Below, piece by piece: positions 1-6,009 of a stretch of DNA of 10,005 nt. Source of the DNA: Holdemanella porci (GTDB lineage Bacteria; Bacillota_I; Bacilli_A; Erysipelotrichales; Erysipelotrichaceae); contig NZ_JAHQVB010000068.1 of the NCBI RefSeq assembly GCF_019052655.1, positions 1 to 10,005 on the forward strand. The letters run 5' to 3'. Every line of letters starts with the position of its first letter. Position 1 is the stretch's first letter. Below the pieces are notes generated by a model. The model was not told where the DNA came from and ran no database searches. It saw only the letters and a list, made by a program, of their open reading frames with translations. The position numbers and the translations under genes were made by a program.

Positions 1-1
1 A

Positions 2-88
2 TGGTGGGGACGGTGGGACTTGAACCCACACGGGATTTCTCCCAACGGATTTTAAGTCCGTTGCGTCTGCCTATTCCGCCACGACCCC
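2..88 (-). tRNA. tRNA-Leu (anticodon UAA), copy distal to the promoter
   Basis: Read on the minus strand this folds as a class II tRNA. The anticodon arm is ACGGA, loop CTTAAAA, TCCGT, giving anticodon UAA. The long variable arm GGGA-GAAA-TCCC is typical of tRNA-Leu. The T arm is GTGGG with loop TTCAAGT and CCCAC. The 3' CCA is encoded at 2-4. The acceptor stem GGGGTCG/CGTCCCC pairs except for a U5-U68 mismatch. The sequence is identical to the copy at 196-282. It is the last gene of the cluster visible here, and more tRNAs could follow beyond position 1. Confidence 0.95.
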
Positions 89-95
89 ATGTAAA

Positions 96-169
96 TGGAG
101 GTTCCGATCAGATTTGAACTGATGATCACAGAGTTGCAGTCTATTGCCTTACCACTTGGCTACGGAACC
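96..169 (-). tRNA. tRNA-Cys (anticodon GCA), copy distal to the promoter
   Basis: The minus strand gives a 74-nt class I tRNA. The acceptor stem GGTTCCG/CGGAACC is perfect, the discriminator is U, and CCA is encoded at 96-98. The anticodon arm ATAGA-CTGCAAC-TCTGT gives anticodon GCA, which means cysteine. The U73 discriminator is also the expected identity element for tRNA-Cys. It is identical to the copy at 291-364 and lies 7 nt before the next tRNA-Leu. Confidence 0.95.
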
Positions 170-195
170 GTAACTTGTTGATTATAAATAAACGA

Positions 196-282
196 TGGTG
201 GGGACGGTGGGACTTGAACCCACACGGGATTTCTCCCAACGGATTTTAAGTCCGTTGCGTCTGCCTATTCCGCCACGACCCC
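196..282 (-). tRNA. tRNA-Leu (anticodon UAA), copy proximal to the promoter
   Basis: This is base-for-base identical to the tRNA-Leu at 2-88. It shares the UAA anticodon, GGGA/TCCC variable arm, encoded CCA (196-198) and U5-U68 acceptor mismatch. The spacer before it (170-195 on the plus strand) is 26 nt and AT-rich, with no convincing promoter or terminator, so one transcript through all four tRNAs is the simplest reading. Confidence 0.95.
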
Positions 283-290
283 ATCATTTA

Positions 291-364
291 TGGAGGTTCC
301 GATCAGATTTGAACTGATGATCACAGAGTTGCAGTCTATTGCCTTACCACTTGGCTACGGAACC
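291..364 (-). tRNA. tRNA-Cys (anticodon GCA), first gene of the cluster
   Basis: This is identical to the tRNA-Cys at 96-169, with encoded CCA at 291-293 and anticodon GCA. It is the first gene in the direction of transcription. Its 5' end lies about 14 nt after the start site expected from the promoter at 385-413. The spacer to the following tRNA-Leu (283-290, 8 nt) differs from the equivalent spacer of the other pair (89-95, 7 nt). Confidence 0.95.
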
Positions 365-384
365 ATTTCGTTGACTGCCCATAT

Positions 385-413
385 ATAATACCTCAACGTA
401 AAATAAAAAGCAA
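385..413 (-). promoter_or_regulatory. promoter of the tRNA cluster
   Basis: The minus strand has a -35 box TTGCTT (408-413), a 17-nt spacer and a -10 box TATTAT (385-390). This predicts a start near 378, just before the first tRNA-Cys at 364. It faces away from the yitT promoter. It matches the vegetative sigma consensus only partly at -35. Confidence 0.5.
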
Positions 414-432
414 GAAAAAATTTAATTTTTTT

Positions 433-451
433 ACATTTTTTTAAAAAATGT
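433..451. repeat. AT-rich inverted repeat between divergent promoters
   Basis: The sequence is ACA, seven T, six A, TGT: an almost perfect inverted repeat centred between the tRNA and yitT promoters. A further ACATTTT half-copy follows at 452-458. It could be an operator or just a low-complexity tract that bends DNA or acts as an UP element. Nothing here proves either. Confidence 0.3.
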
Positions 452-468
452 ACATTTTCCATTTTTGG

Positions 469-497
469 TTGAACTTATTTGACAAATGACCTATTAT
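469..497 (+). promoter_or_regulatory. promoter of the yitT-family gene
   Basis: A -35 box TTGAAC (469-474), a 17-nt spacer and a -10 box TATTAT (492-497) predict a start near 504. This leaves a leader of about 27 nt carrying AAGAGG (514-519) before the ATG at 531. The promoter overlaps a possible upstream ATG at 486, which argues against that codon as the start. Confidence 0.55.
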
Positions 498-530
498 AAT
501 GTGGTCAATGAACAAGAGGTATTTTATATT

Positions 531-1412
531 ATGCAACACATTATTCACCAGCTTCAAAAAGAACAGAAGCTAAGACTGTTAACGTCGACCATAATGATTG
601 TATTTAGTGCTTTCATGCAATGTTATATCATGAATGTATTTATGGCACCATGCAACCTAATCTCAGGAGGATTTACAGGACTTGCTCTATTAATCAATAA
701 AGTCTGTGCTCTAGTAAACATTAATTTTCCTACTCAAATTGGAATCATCGCTTTAAATGTTCCTGCAGCCATTCTATGTTACAAACACATCTCACCCAGA
801 TTCACTTTTTTGAGTTGTGTACAATTCTTTCTAGTATCCTTCTTTATTTCTATCTTCCATTTTGAACCGTTCTTCGAAGATCAAATCTTAAATGTTCTAT
901 TTGGAGGCTTCTTATGGGGTTTTTCTATTTCCCTATCCCTAAGAGCTGGAGGATCTACTGGAGGAACGGATTTCATTGCCCAATACGTTTCTAGTAAGAT
1001 TCATAGAGGTATATGGGACTATGTATTCTTCTATAACTGCGCTATGATTATTATCTTTGGATACTTATGCGGATGGATTTATGCAGGATATTCCATCCTA
1101 TTCCAATTCTTATCTACAAAGACAATCTCATCTTTATATCAAAGATATGCACAAATTACCGTTGAATTTACAACAAACGATCCAGACCCCATCATTGATG
1201 CTTTTATGGCCACTTGTCGCCATGGTATGAGCGTATTTGAATGTTATGGTGCATACAGTCATCATAAGTATTACGTATGTAAAGCCGTTATTTCTACTTA
1301 TGAATTAAGAGACGTTGTCGATAACGTAAGAAAGGTCGATCCTAAAGTATTGATCAATACATACAATACAGTAAACTTCTACGGAAACTTCTATCAAAAA
1401 CCTTTGGAGTAG
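531..1412 (+). CDS. YitT family membrane protein (YitT + DUF2179)
   Basis: This is a 293-residue polytopic membrane protein. The N-terminal half has several hydrophobic segments (about 17-37, 45-63, 68-85, 92-109, 120-137, 166-190) and two family-typical glycine motifs: P40 followed by SGG (45-47), and GGSTGGTDFIA (140-150). The C-terminal cytoplasmic part (about 208-290) matches DUF2179 in layout, with alternating short strands and a conserved RHGMS turn at 230-234. The family is common in Bacillota, often in several copies per genome, and its transport or signalling role is not settled. I chose the ATG at 531 over the in-frame ATG at 486 because the promoter -10 box lies inside the longer version and AAGAGG precedes 531. 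It is monocistronic, divergent from the tRNA cluster and closed by a hairpin that includes its stop codon. Confidence 0.9.
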   Translation: MQHIIHQLQKEQKLRLLTSTIMIVFSAFMQCYIMNVFMAPCNLISGGFTGLALLINKVCALVNINFPTQIGIIALNVPAAILCYKHISPRFTFLSCVQFFLVSFFISIFHFEPFFEDQILNVLFGGFLWGFSISLSLRAGGSTGGTDFIAQYVSSKIHRGIWDYVFFYNCAMIIIFGYLCGWIYAGYSILFQFLSTKTISSLYQRYAQITVEFTTNDPDPIIDAFMATCRHGMSVFECYGAYSHHKYYVCKAVISTYELRDVVDNVRKVDPKVLINTYNTVNFYGNFYQKPLE

Positions 1413-1430
1413 CATGTTACTACTCCTTTT
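1406..1430 (+). terminator. intrinsic terminator of the yitT-family gene
   Basis: A perfect 7-bp stem GGAGTAG/CTACTCC (1406-1412, 1420-1426) with a 7-nt loop is followed by TTTT. The last codons and the TAG stop of the upstream gene form the 5' arm of the stem. Confidence 0.8.
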
Positions 1431-1442
1431 ATATACAATTAG

Positions 1443-1470
1443 AAAAAGGAAATGCGTCATACACATTCCC
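1443..1470 (-). terminator. intrinsic terminator on the minus strand
   Basis: On the minus strand GGGAATG pairs with CATTTCC (7 bp, one G-U) around a 9-nt loop and is followed by five T (1443-1447). It begins 1-2 nt after the stop codon of the small ORF at 1472-1681. It may also stop transcripts arriving from the other side. Confidence 0.65.
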
Positions 1471-1471
1471 T

Positions 1472-1681
1472 TTATGAAGTTAAGATCAGAATGAAAATCA
1501 TTAAAATCCAAAATATAGAATAAAATATTCGATAGGATTTATAATCCTTATTTTTTATACTATGATATATATTTAAAACAGAAACTAGAAGTATATAAGG
1601 TAGAATCCCATAAGCATAGACTTTAATAAATCTTTTAAAACATACTTTAATTATAAACGCTAGTCCAATTAAAATATCCAT
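1472..1681 (-). CDS. possible small membrane protein (69 aa)
   Basis: I do not recognise the family. The product would be 69 residues, with a hydrophobic N-terminal stretch (about 3-14), a likely membrane segment at 21-38, a polar turn rich in Lys, Tyr and Asn (about 40-50) and a second strongly hydrophobic segment at 53-68. In favour: a terminator begins immediately after its stop codon, and the reading has the look of a membrane protein. Against: no Shine-Dalgarno sequence precedes the ATG, no good promoter lies in the 70-nt gap upstream, and AT-rich DNA yields such ORFs by chance. It could also be the tail of a decayed larger gene, since the frame stays open only to a stop at 1718-1720. 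Confidence 0.4.
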   Translation of the reverse strand: MDILIGLAFIIKVCFKRFIKVYAYGILPYILLVSVLNIYHSIKNKDYKSYRIFYSIFWILMIFILILTS

Positions 1682-1754
1682 TATTAAATTAAGTATGTAG
1701 TGTTTTCTTTTCGTTCTTTATACAATAATATTAACAAGAATACATTTAAAATAC

Positions 1755-1792
1755 AAACAAAAATAGATGTATCCATTGCGAATACACCTATT
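1755..1792 (-). terminator. intrinsic terminator of the kinase-like/BI-1 operon
   Basis: On the minus strand a 13-bp stem with two G-U pairs (arms 1780-1792 and 1762-1774, 5-nt loop) is followed by TTTGTTTG. The TAG stop of the BI-1 gene (1788-1790) lies inside the 5' arm. The plus strand also shows a T-rich run after the hairpin, so it may work in both directions. Confidence 0.8.
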
Positions 1793-2498
1793 TATTATTT
1801 CGATTTCCCATGCCAATCAACTGTAAAATTCTTAAGAAAATATTCAAGAAATCCAAATACAATTGTAAAGCCATAAAGATTGCGATCTTATCTTGTGCTA
1901 CGACTGAACCATCCGATTGAATCAATAAACGATTCATTCTTTGTACATCCCAAACTGTGATGCCTGTAAAAATCAATAGAGTAACGATAGAAAGCAAGCG
2001 AACATCCATACTAACTCTAAATAACATCATAAAGCATTGTGTAATAATCAATACAAAAAGTCCAATCATACATAATGAGCCAAAGCTAGTAAAATCTTTT
2101 TTTGATGTTGTACCAATAACAGCTAAACTAATAAAGTAAACTGCACTGACTAGAAAAGCAGTACCAATTGTAGCTACATCATATACATAGCCAATCGAAG
2201 TAAGTGAAACACCCATACAGATGGCATAAAGCACTAACATGACTTTCATACCTGTACTTGATGTAGATCTTGCCATAGAAACACCAAAGGCAATGGACAA
2301 GATAAATGGTGCAATCACAAACAACAAAAATAGAAATGGCATGGCACTCAATAAAATCAATAAAGCGTTTGTAGCATATAAGCCATAAGATACAATTGCC
2401 GTGATGAATAAAGCAACACCCATCCATGCATAAGACTTCAACAATGCACTTTTTAAAGTGTTTGTTGAATAATAATTCATTGAATCGTTGTTAAACAT
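1788..2498 (-). CDS. Bax inhibitor-1 (BI-1/YetJ-like) family membrane protein
   Basis: This is a 236-residue protein with seven predicted membrane segments (roughly 24-43, 45-73, 86-101, 108-128, 139-160, 167-182, 205-229), the usual size and shape for the family. The C-terminal signature reads ALQLYLDFLNIFLRIL (210-225). Two aspartates stand where the paired pH-sensing aspartates of the B. subtilis homologue YetJ are expected: D184 in TVWDVQ and D216 in LYLDFLN. In YetJ that pair gates a pH-dependent calcium leak, so a similar calcium or proton-linked role in the membrane is a fair inference. It follows the kinase-like gene by 1 nt (TAA, T, ATG). Its AAAGGA site lies within the last codons of that gene, so translation is probably coupled. 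It ends in a terminator hairpin. Confidence 0.88.
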   Translation of the reverse strand: MFNNDSMNYYSTNTLKSALLKSYAWMGVALFITAIVSYGLYATNALLILLSAMPFLFLLFVIAPFILSIAFGVSMARSTSSTGMKVMLVLYAICMGVSLTSIGYVYDVATIGTAFLVSAVYFISLAVIGTTSKKDFTSFGSLCMIGLFVLIITQCFMMLFRVSMDVRLLSIVTLLIFTGITVWDVQRMNRLLIQSDGSVVAQDKIAIFMALQLYLDFLNIFLRILQLIGMGNRNNK

Positions 2499-2499
2499 A

Positions 2500-4203
2500 T
2501 TAATCCTTTTTCTGGATAAATTCTAATAATTGCTGAGCCGCAATATTTAAACCTTTACGGTTTGATTTATCGAATCCTAAGTGCGTATAGATTTCACCCA
2601 CAAATACTCCGTTATCTTCTAGAGCCTGGAACATTGTGTCGATGATTGGTTCGCAAAGTTCTTGTTTTTGCATAGGACCAAATGGGTTTGCGAAATATGT
2701 TGTTGAAATACCAACTTCTTGAGTTGTACCTAAAGCCATACGTTTACCTAATTTACAAGTATCTTTTACTTCTTGAACAGTTAATTTCTTTAGACCAAAT
2801 TCATTAGTGTAGTTGTTTGCGTACGCAAATAAATCGATTTTATGATTGTGAACAACAACGCGATATGGAGCCGCTGGCTGAATCATACGTGAGTTTGGAT
2901 TTTCTGGAGCCATGAAAATTGAACGGTCCATGTCACGATATGGAGTACCTGGATCCAAATCATCTAAACGAATGAACGCACCAATTTCAGTACCCTGACC
3001 ATATGGAACGCCATCTTCTAAGTGAATTGTTCCCATATCATCAAATACAACTTCTACTTCACGAATCATATCTCCAGCAGTGGCCTTTAATGCTTCAATT
3101 GATTCAGATTTACCAGCACCACTATCACCCATCAACATGATACCTTTCTTAGTTCCATCCTTTAAATAGATGTTTACGAAAGCACCATGGATTGGTAACC
3201 AACCTTTTTTCATCTGTGCCAAGTTATGTAAAGTTAAACACATTTTCTTTAAATATCCAAAGTATTCGATACGAGGATTGTCACTAATACATCCTACCCA
3301 AATATCATTGGCCTCATCATAATAGAAGTTTGTTGCATCATTTCCATCGTCATTACCAAAAATAACAACAAGATCTGGTTTTTGAGCACTCTCTTCTTTT
3401 GTAGCTAATTCAAACAAGTTAGCCATACTCAATGCACTAGACATATATTTTGAGTTGAAGTATACGAAACATAATAAAGTTCCAACCTTACAAGGATAAC
3501 AGAACCAGTTTGATTCTCCCTTTTTGAAATATGTCATTGGCTGTGTATCTATTTCAGTAAACATTCCTGTACGTTTACTTGATTTTGGATGCAAAATCAT
3601 TGGAGTTCTTAACATAACTGTATCGATCATTGGAATATCTTGTAATGCGGCATATTCATCAGCCCATACTTTATCCAAAGTATGAACAGAGAAACACGCG
3701 TTAGTTCCAGCTTGAACCTGGCGATACACTAAGTTTGGTCTCCCCATTAATTTTTCTTCAAACAAACGATATGTACGAAGAATTAAATCATTTGAAGCTG
3801 AGTCAAATGCCACTAATGTATTAATACCAAAATCCGTTGAATTATCACTCTTCATATATCCAAAACGTTGTAAAGATCGCCAATTACGATACATCTCTTC
3901 AATAACACTTAAAGTTGCATCTTTATTTGAAAGATAATATTCATCTTTTAATTCTTCACAAGTAAAGATTGACAATAAACGCAAGAAATGACAGAAATCA
4001 CAAGAAGCTTCTTTTGAATTCAATTCACCATTCTTTGTCAAATACGCGTACATGTTCGCATTATCTGTTTCTTGATATTCAATGAAATATTGAACAAATT
4101 TTGTGAACGTATGAGATTTTAATAAAACCTCACGACTCTTTGGATATGCCAAATTATAGTTGATAATAACCTGGTTGTTAAAAATTTCAATTTTATTTTG
4201 CAT
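2500..4203 (-). CDS. HprK/PEP-carboxykinase-fold P-loop protein of unknown substrate
   Basis: The protein is 567 residues. The N-terminal 330 residues show no motif I recognise. The C-terminal part carries a kinase-like core: PIHGAFV (337-343), then a Walker A loop GDSGAGKSES (359-368), then VVFDD (385-389). This order and spacing closely resembles HPr kinase/phosphorylase (a histidine-glycine strand, GDSGxGKSE, then an Asp pair), which shares its fold with PEP carboxykinase. The stretch GTEIGAFIRLDDL (404-416) is also reminiscent of carboxykinases. The classical ATP-PEPCK motifs (GLSGTGKTT, GDDEH) are absent, so calling it PEP carboxykinase would overstate the evidence. It is also far longer than HprK (about 310 aa) and lacks an HprK N-terminal domain I can recognise. 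AAAGGAG sits 7 nt before the ATG. It is the first gene of a coupled pair with BI-1. Fold assignment is fairly sure; the substrate is unknown. Confidence 0.8.
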   Translation of the reverse strand: MQNKIEIFNNQVIINYNLAYPKSREVLLKSHTFTKFVQYFIEYQETDNANMYAYLTKNGELNSKEASCDFCHFLRLLSIFTCEELKDEYYLSNKDATLSVIEEMYRNWRSLQRFGYMKSDNSTDFGINTLVAFDSASNDLILRTYRLFEEKLMGRPNLVYRQVQAGTNACFSVHTLDKVWADEYAALQDIPMIDTVMLRTPMILHPKSSKRTGMFTEIDTQPMTYFKKGESNWFCYPCKVGTLLCFVYFNSKYMSSALSMANLFELATKEESAQKPDLVVIFGNDDGNDATNFYYDEANDIWVGCISDNPRIEYFGYLKKMCLTLHNLAQMKKGWLPIHGAFVNIYLKDGTKKGIMLMGDSGAGKSESIEALKATAGDMIREVEVVFDDMGTIHLEDGVPYGQGTEIGAFIRLDDLDPGTPYRDMDRSIFMAPENPNSRMIQPAAPYRVVVHNHKIDLFAYANNYTNEFGLKKLTVQEVKDTCKLGKRMALGTTQEVGISTTYFANPFGPMQKQELCEPIIDTMFQALEDNGVFVGEIYTHLGFDKSNRKGLNIAAQQLLEFIQKKD

Positions 4204-4227
4204 AATTACACTCCTTTAACTATGACT

Positions 4228-4256
4228 AATATACATGAAAATTGTATGAAAGTAAA
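4228..4256 (-). promoter_or_regulatory. probable promoter of the kinase-like/BI-1 operon
   Basis: The minus strand has TTTACT (4251-4256), 17 nt, then TATATT (4228-4233), followed by a short leader with AAAGGAG (4211-4217). I see no clear terminator after proS in the 94-nt gap, so read-through from the proS operon is also possible. Confidence 0.45.
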
Positions 4257-4297
4257 TGTATAACTTAATTTTTTGTTTATAGTTCAAGCACAAGCGT

Positions 4298-5992
4298 TTA
4301 CATGACGAAAACTTTTTCGATTTCAGAATAAACATCCTCAATCGTAATTTCAATCTTTTCACTCGTATAACGATCTGTCCACTCAAGTTTACCCTCTTTA
4401 ATACCACGACCCACAGTAATACGATAAGGAATCCCAATCAATTCCATATCTTTAAATTTAACGCCTGGACGCTCATTACGATCATCCAAAATAACATCGA
4501 ATTTGTGTTCTTTACAGAATTCATATAGATCATTGGCAATCTTAACTTGTTCTTCATCCTTTAAAGATACCGGAACAATCGCAAGTCTAAATGGTGCAAT
4601 TTCAACTGGCCATTTAATACCAAAATCATCATGGTGCTGGTCAGCAACGGCTGCCATACATCTTTCTAGACCGATACCATAGCTTCCCATCCAAACTGGC
4701 TGTAATTGGTTATTGGCATCTGTATAGTATAGATTCATGCTCTTAGAATATTTTGTCCCCAATTTAAATAAGTTACCAACTTCAATACCATGTTGGAAAG
4801 TTAACTTCTTACCACACTTAGGACAAATATCTCCTTCTTTAACCTGACAAAGATCTGCCACTTCTACAGGCTCGAAATCTTTGCAATTTACATTCTTAAT
4901 GTGACGATTCGATTGGTTAGCACCTACAATGAAGTTTTTCATATGTTTGATTTGACGATCCATATATACAGGACAATCAATGCCGACTGGGCCCGCAAAG
5001 CCAACACGCGCATGTGTTACCTTTTCAACTTCTTCAAAGCTAGCCATTTCCATTTCATTAGCACCCAATAATTTCAATGCCTTTGTTTCATTTAATTCAC
5101 GATCACCAGGAATACAGAATGCGATTACCTTTCCATCTACGTTATATAGTAATGTTTTAACGAAATCACTTTCCTTCTTACCAAAGAAAGCAGCCACTTC
5201 TTCAATTGTTTTTGCGTTTGGTGTATCAACAATTTCCATTGAAAGTTCTTTTTCACAAGAATCTTCCATTATATCTACTACTTCAGTGATTTCTAAGTTA
5301 CTAGAATAGTCACAACCTTCACATCCAACAACAACGTCTTCACCAATACTTGATAAAGCCTGATATTCTTCTGATAATAAACCACCCATAGCTCCTGTAT
5401 CCGCTTTAACAATCTTATATTCCAATCCTAAACGATCCATGATACGGCAATATGCATCATACATCTTGTTGTAGGCTACATCCAATCCAGCTTCATCCAC
5501 ATCAAATGTATACGCATCCTTCATGATGAATTCGCGAACACGAATCAATCCATAACGAGGACGAGTTTCATCACGATATTTCGTTTGAATCTGATATAAG
5601 TTATATGGGAAATCCTTATAAGATTTTCCATCCATACTACTAGCTACCGCAAACAATTCTTCATGTGTTGGGCCCAAAACATAACGCTTATTATAACGAT
5701 CACTCAATGAAAACATATTTGAACCAAAAGCTTCACGACGACCCGATTGTACATATACATCTTCTGGAATCAATGCTGGCATCAACAATTCTTGTGCATC
5801 TTTCGCATCCATTTCTTCACGAATAATATTTTCAACTTTAGAAAGAACCTTCTTTCCCATAGGCATGATCATATAGATTCCGTTTGAACATTTTTTGATC
5901 ATTCCAGCACGCACCAACAAATTACTTGATACGCTATCTTCATCTTTCGCATTTTCTCTTAATGTATAAAAGAAACTCTGACTTAATTTCAT
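4298..5992 (-). CDS. proS: prolyl-tRNA synthetase, bacterial editing type
   Basis: This class II synthetase charges tRNA-Pro with proline in the cytoplasm. Its 564 residues fit the bacterial ProRS length. Visible parts in order: the N-terminal MKLSQSFFYTLRE; the LGPTHEE motif (106-112); motif 2 around KYRDETRPRYGLIRVREF (138-155, with R140); an inserted editing domain (about 225-390) with K279 in FVKTLLY, the lysine needed to clear Ala-tRNA-Pro in the E. coli enzyme; motif 3 GSYGIGLER (436-444); and an anticodon-binding domain from about 465. Cysteine pairs CEGC (224-227) and CPKC (390-393) flank the editing insert. I chose ATG at 5992, with GAAGAGG 8 nt upstream, over an in-frame GTG at 6010, because the family starts with MKLSQ and the GTG has no ribosome binding site. 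It lies 17 nt after the TrhP2-like gene, in the same operon. Confidence 0.96.
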   Translation of the reverse strand: MKLSQSFFYTLRENAKDEDSVSSNLLVRAGMIKKCSNGIYMIMPMGKKVLSKVENIIREEMDAKDAQELLMPALIPEDVYVQSGRREAFGSNMFSLSDRYNKRYVLGPTHEELFAVASSMDGKSYKDFPYNLYQIQTKYRDETRPRYGLIRVREFIMKDAYTFDVDEAGLDVAYNKMYDAYCRIMDRLGLEYKIVKADTGAMGGLLSEEYQALSSIGEDVVVGCEGCDYSSNLEITEVVDIMEDSCEKELSMEIVDTPNAKTIEEVAAFFGKKESDFVKTLLYNVDGKVIAFCIPGDRELNETKALKLLGANEMEMASFEEVEKVTHARVGFAGPVGIDCPVYMDRQIKHMKNFIVGANQSNRHIKNVNCKDFEPVEVADLCQVKEGDICPKCGKKLTFQHGIEVGNLFKLGTKYSKSMNLYYTDANNQLQPVWMGSYGIGLERCMAAVADQHHDDFGIKWPVEIAPFRLAIVPVSLKDEEQVKIANDLYEFCKEHKFDVILDDRNERPGVKFKDMELIGIPYRITVGRGIKEGKLEWTDRYTSEKIEITIEDVYSEIEKVFVM

Positions 5993-6009
5993 CTTACTTA
6001 CCTCTTCCA

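Larger units (their letters stand above)
2..364 (-). repeat. tandem duplication of a tRNA-Leu/tRNA-Cys pair
   Basis: Two units, 2-169 and 196-364, each hold tRNA-Leu and tRNA-Cys with identical mature sequences. The spacers inside the two units differ in length and sequence (7 versus 8 nt). The tRNA bodies therefore stayed the same, or were homogenised, while the spacers drifted or were rebuilt. Confidence 0.85.

Noticed and set aside
479..500. Perfect-looking TTGACA (479-484) and TATAAT (495-500) as the yitT promoter
   Set aside because: The boxes are only 10 nt apart, too close for one sigma factor. TTGAAC at 469-474 with TATTAT at 492-497 has the proper 17-nt gap.
486..530. Upstream ATG at 486 as the start of the YitT-family protein
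   Set aside because: It overlaps the promoter -10 box and has no ribosome binding site. ATG 531 has AAGAGG upstream and begins where the family usually begins.
2500..4203. Plain annotation as ATP-dependent phosphoenolpyruvate carboxykinase
   Set aside because: The fold is related, but the family's GLSGTGKTT and GDDEH motifs are absent and the P-loop region is closer to HPr kinase.
4201..4300. A terminator between proS and the kinase-like gene
   Set aside because: No stem of useful length precedes the A/T-rich tract after the proS stop. The short GAAAAAGTTTTC inverted repeat is inside the proS coding end.
4980..5309. 109-codon plus-strand ORF inside proS
   Set aside because: It lies wholly antisense to the conserved ProRS editing domain and has no ribosome binding site or recognisable features.
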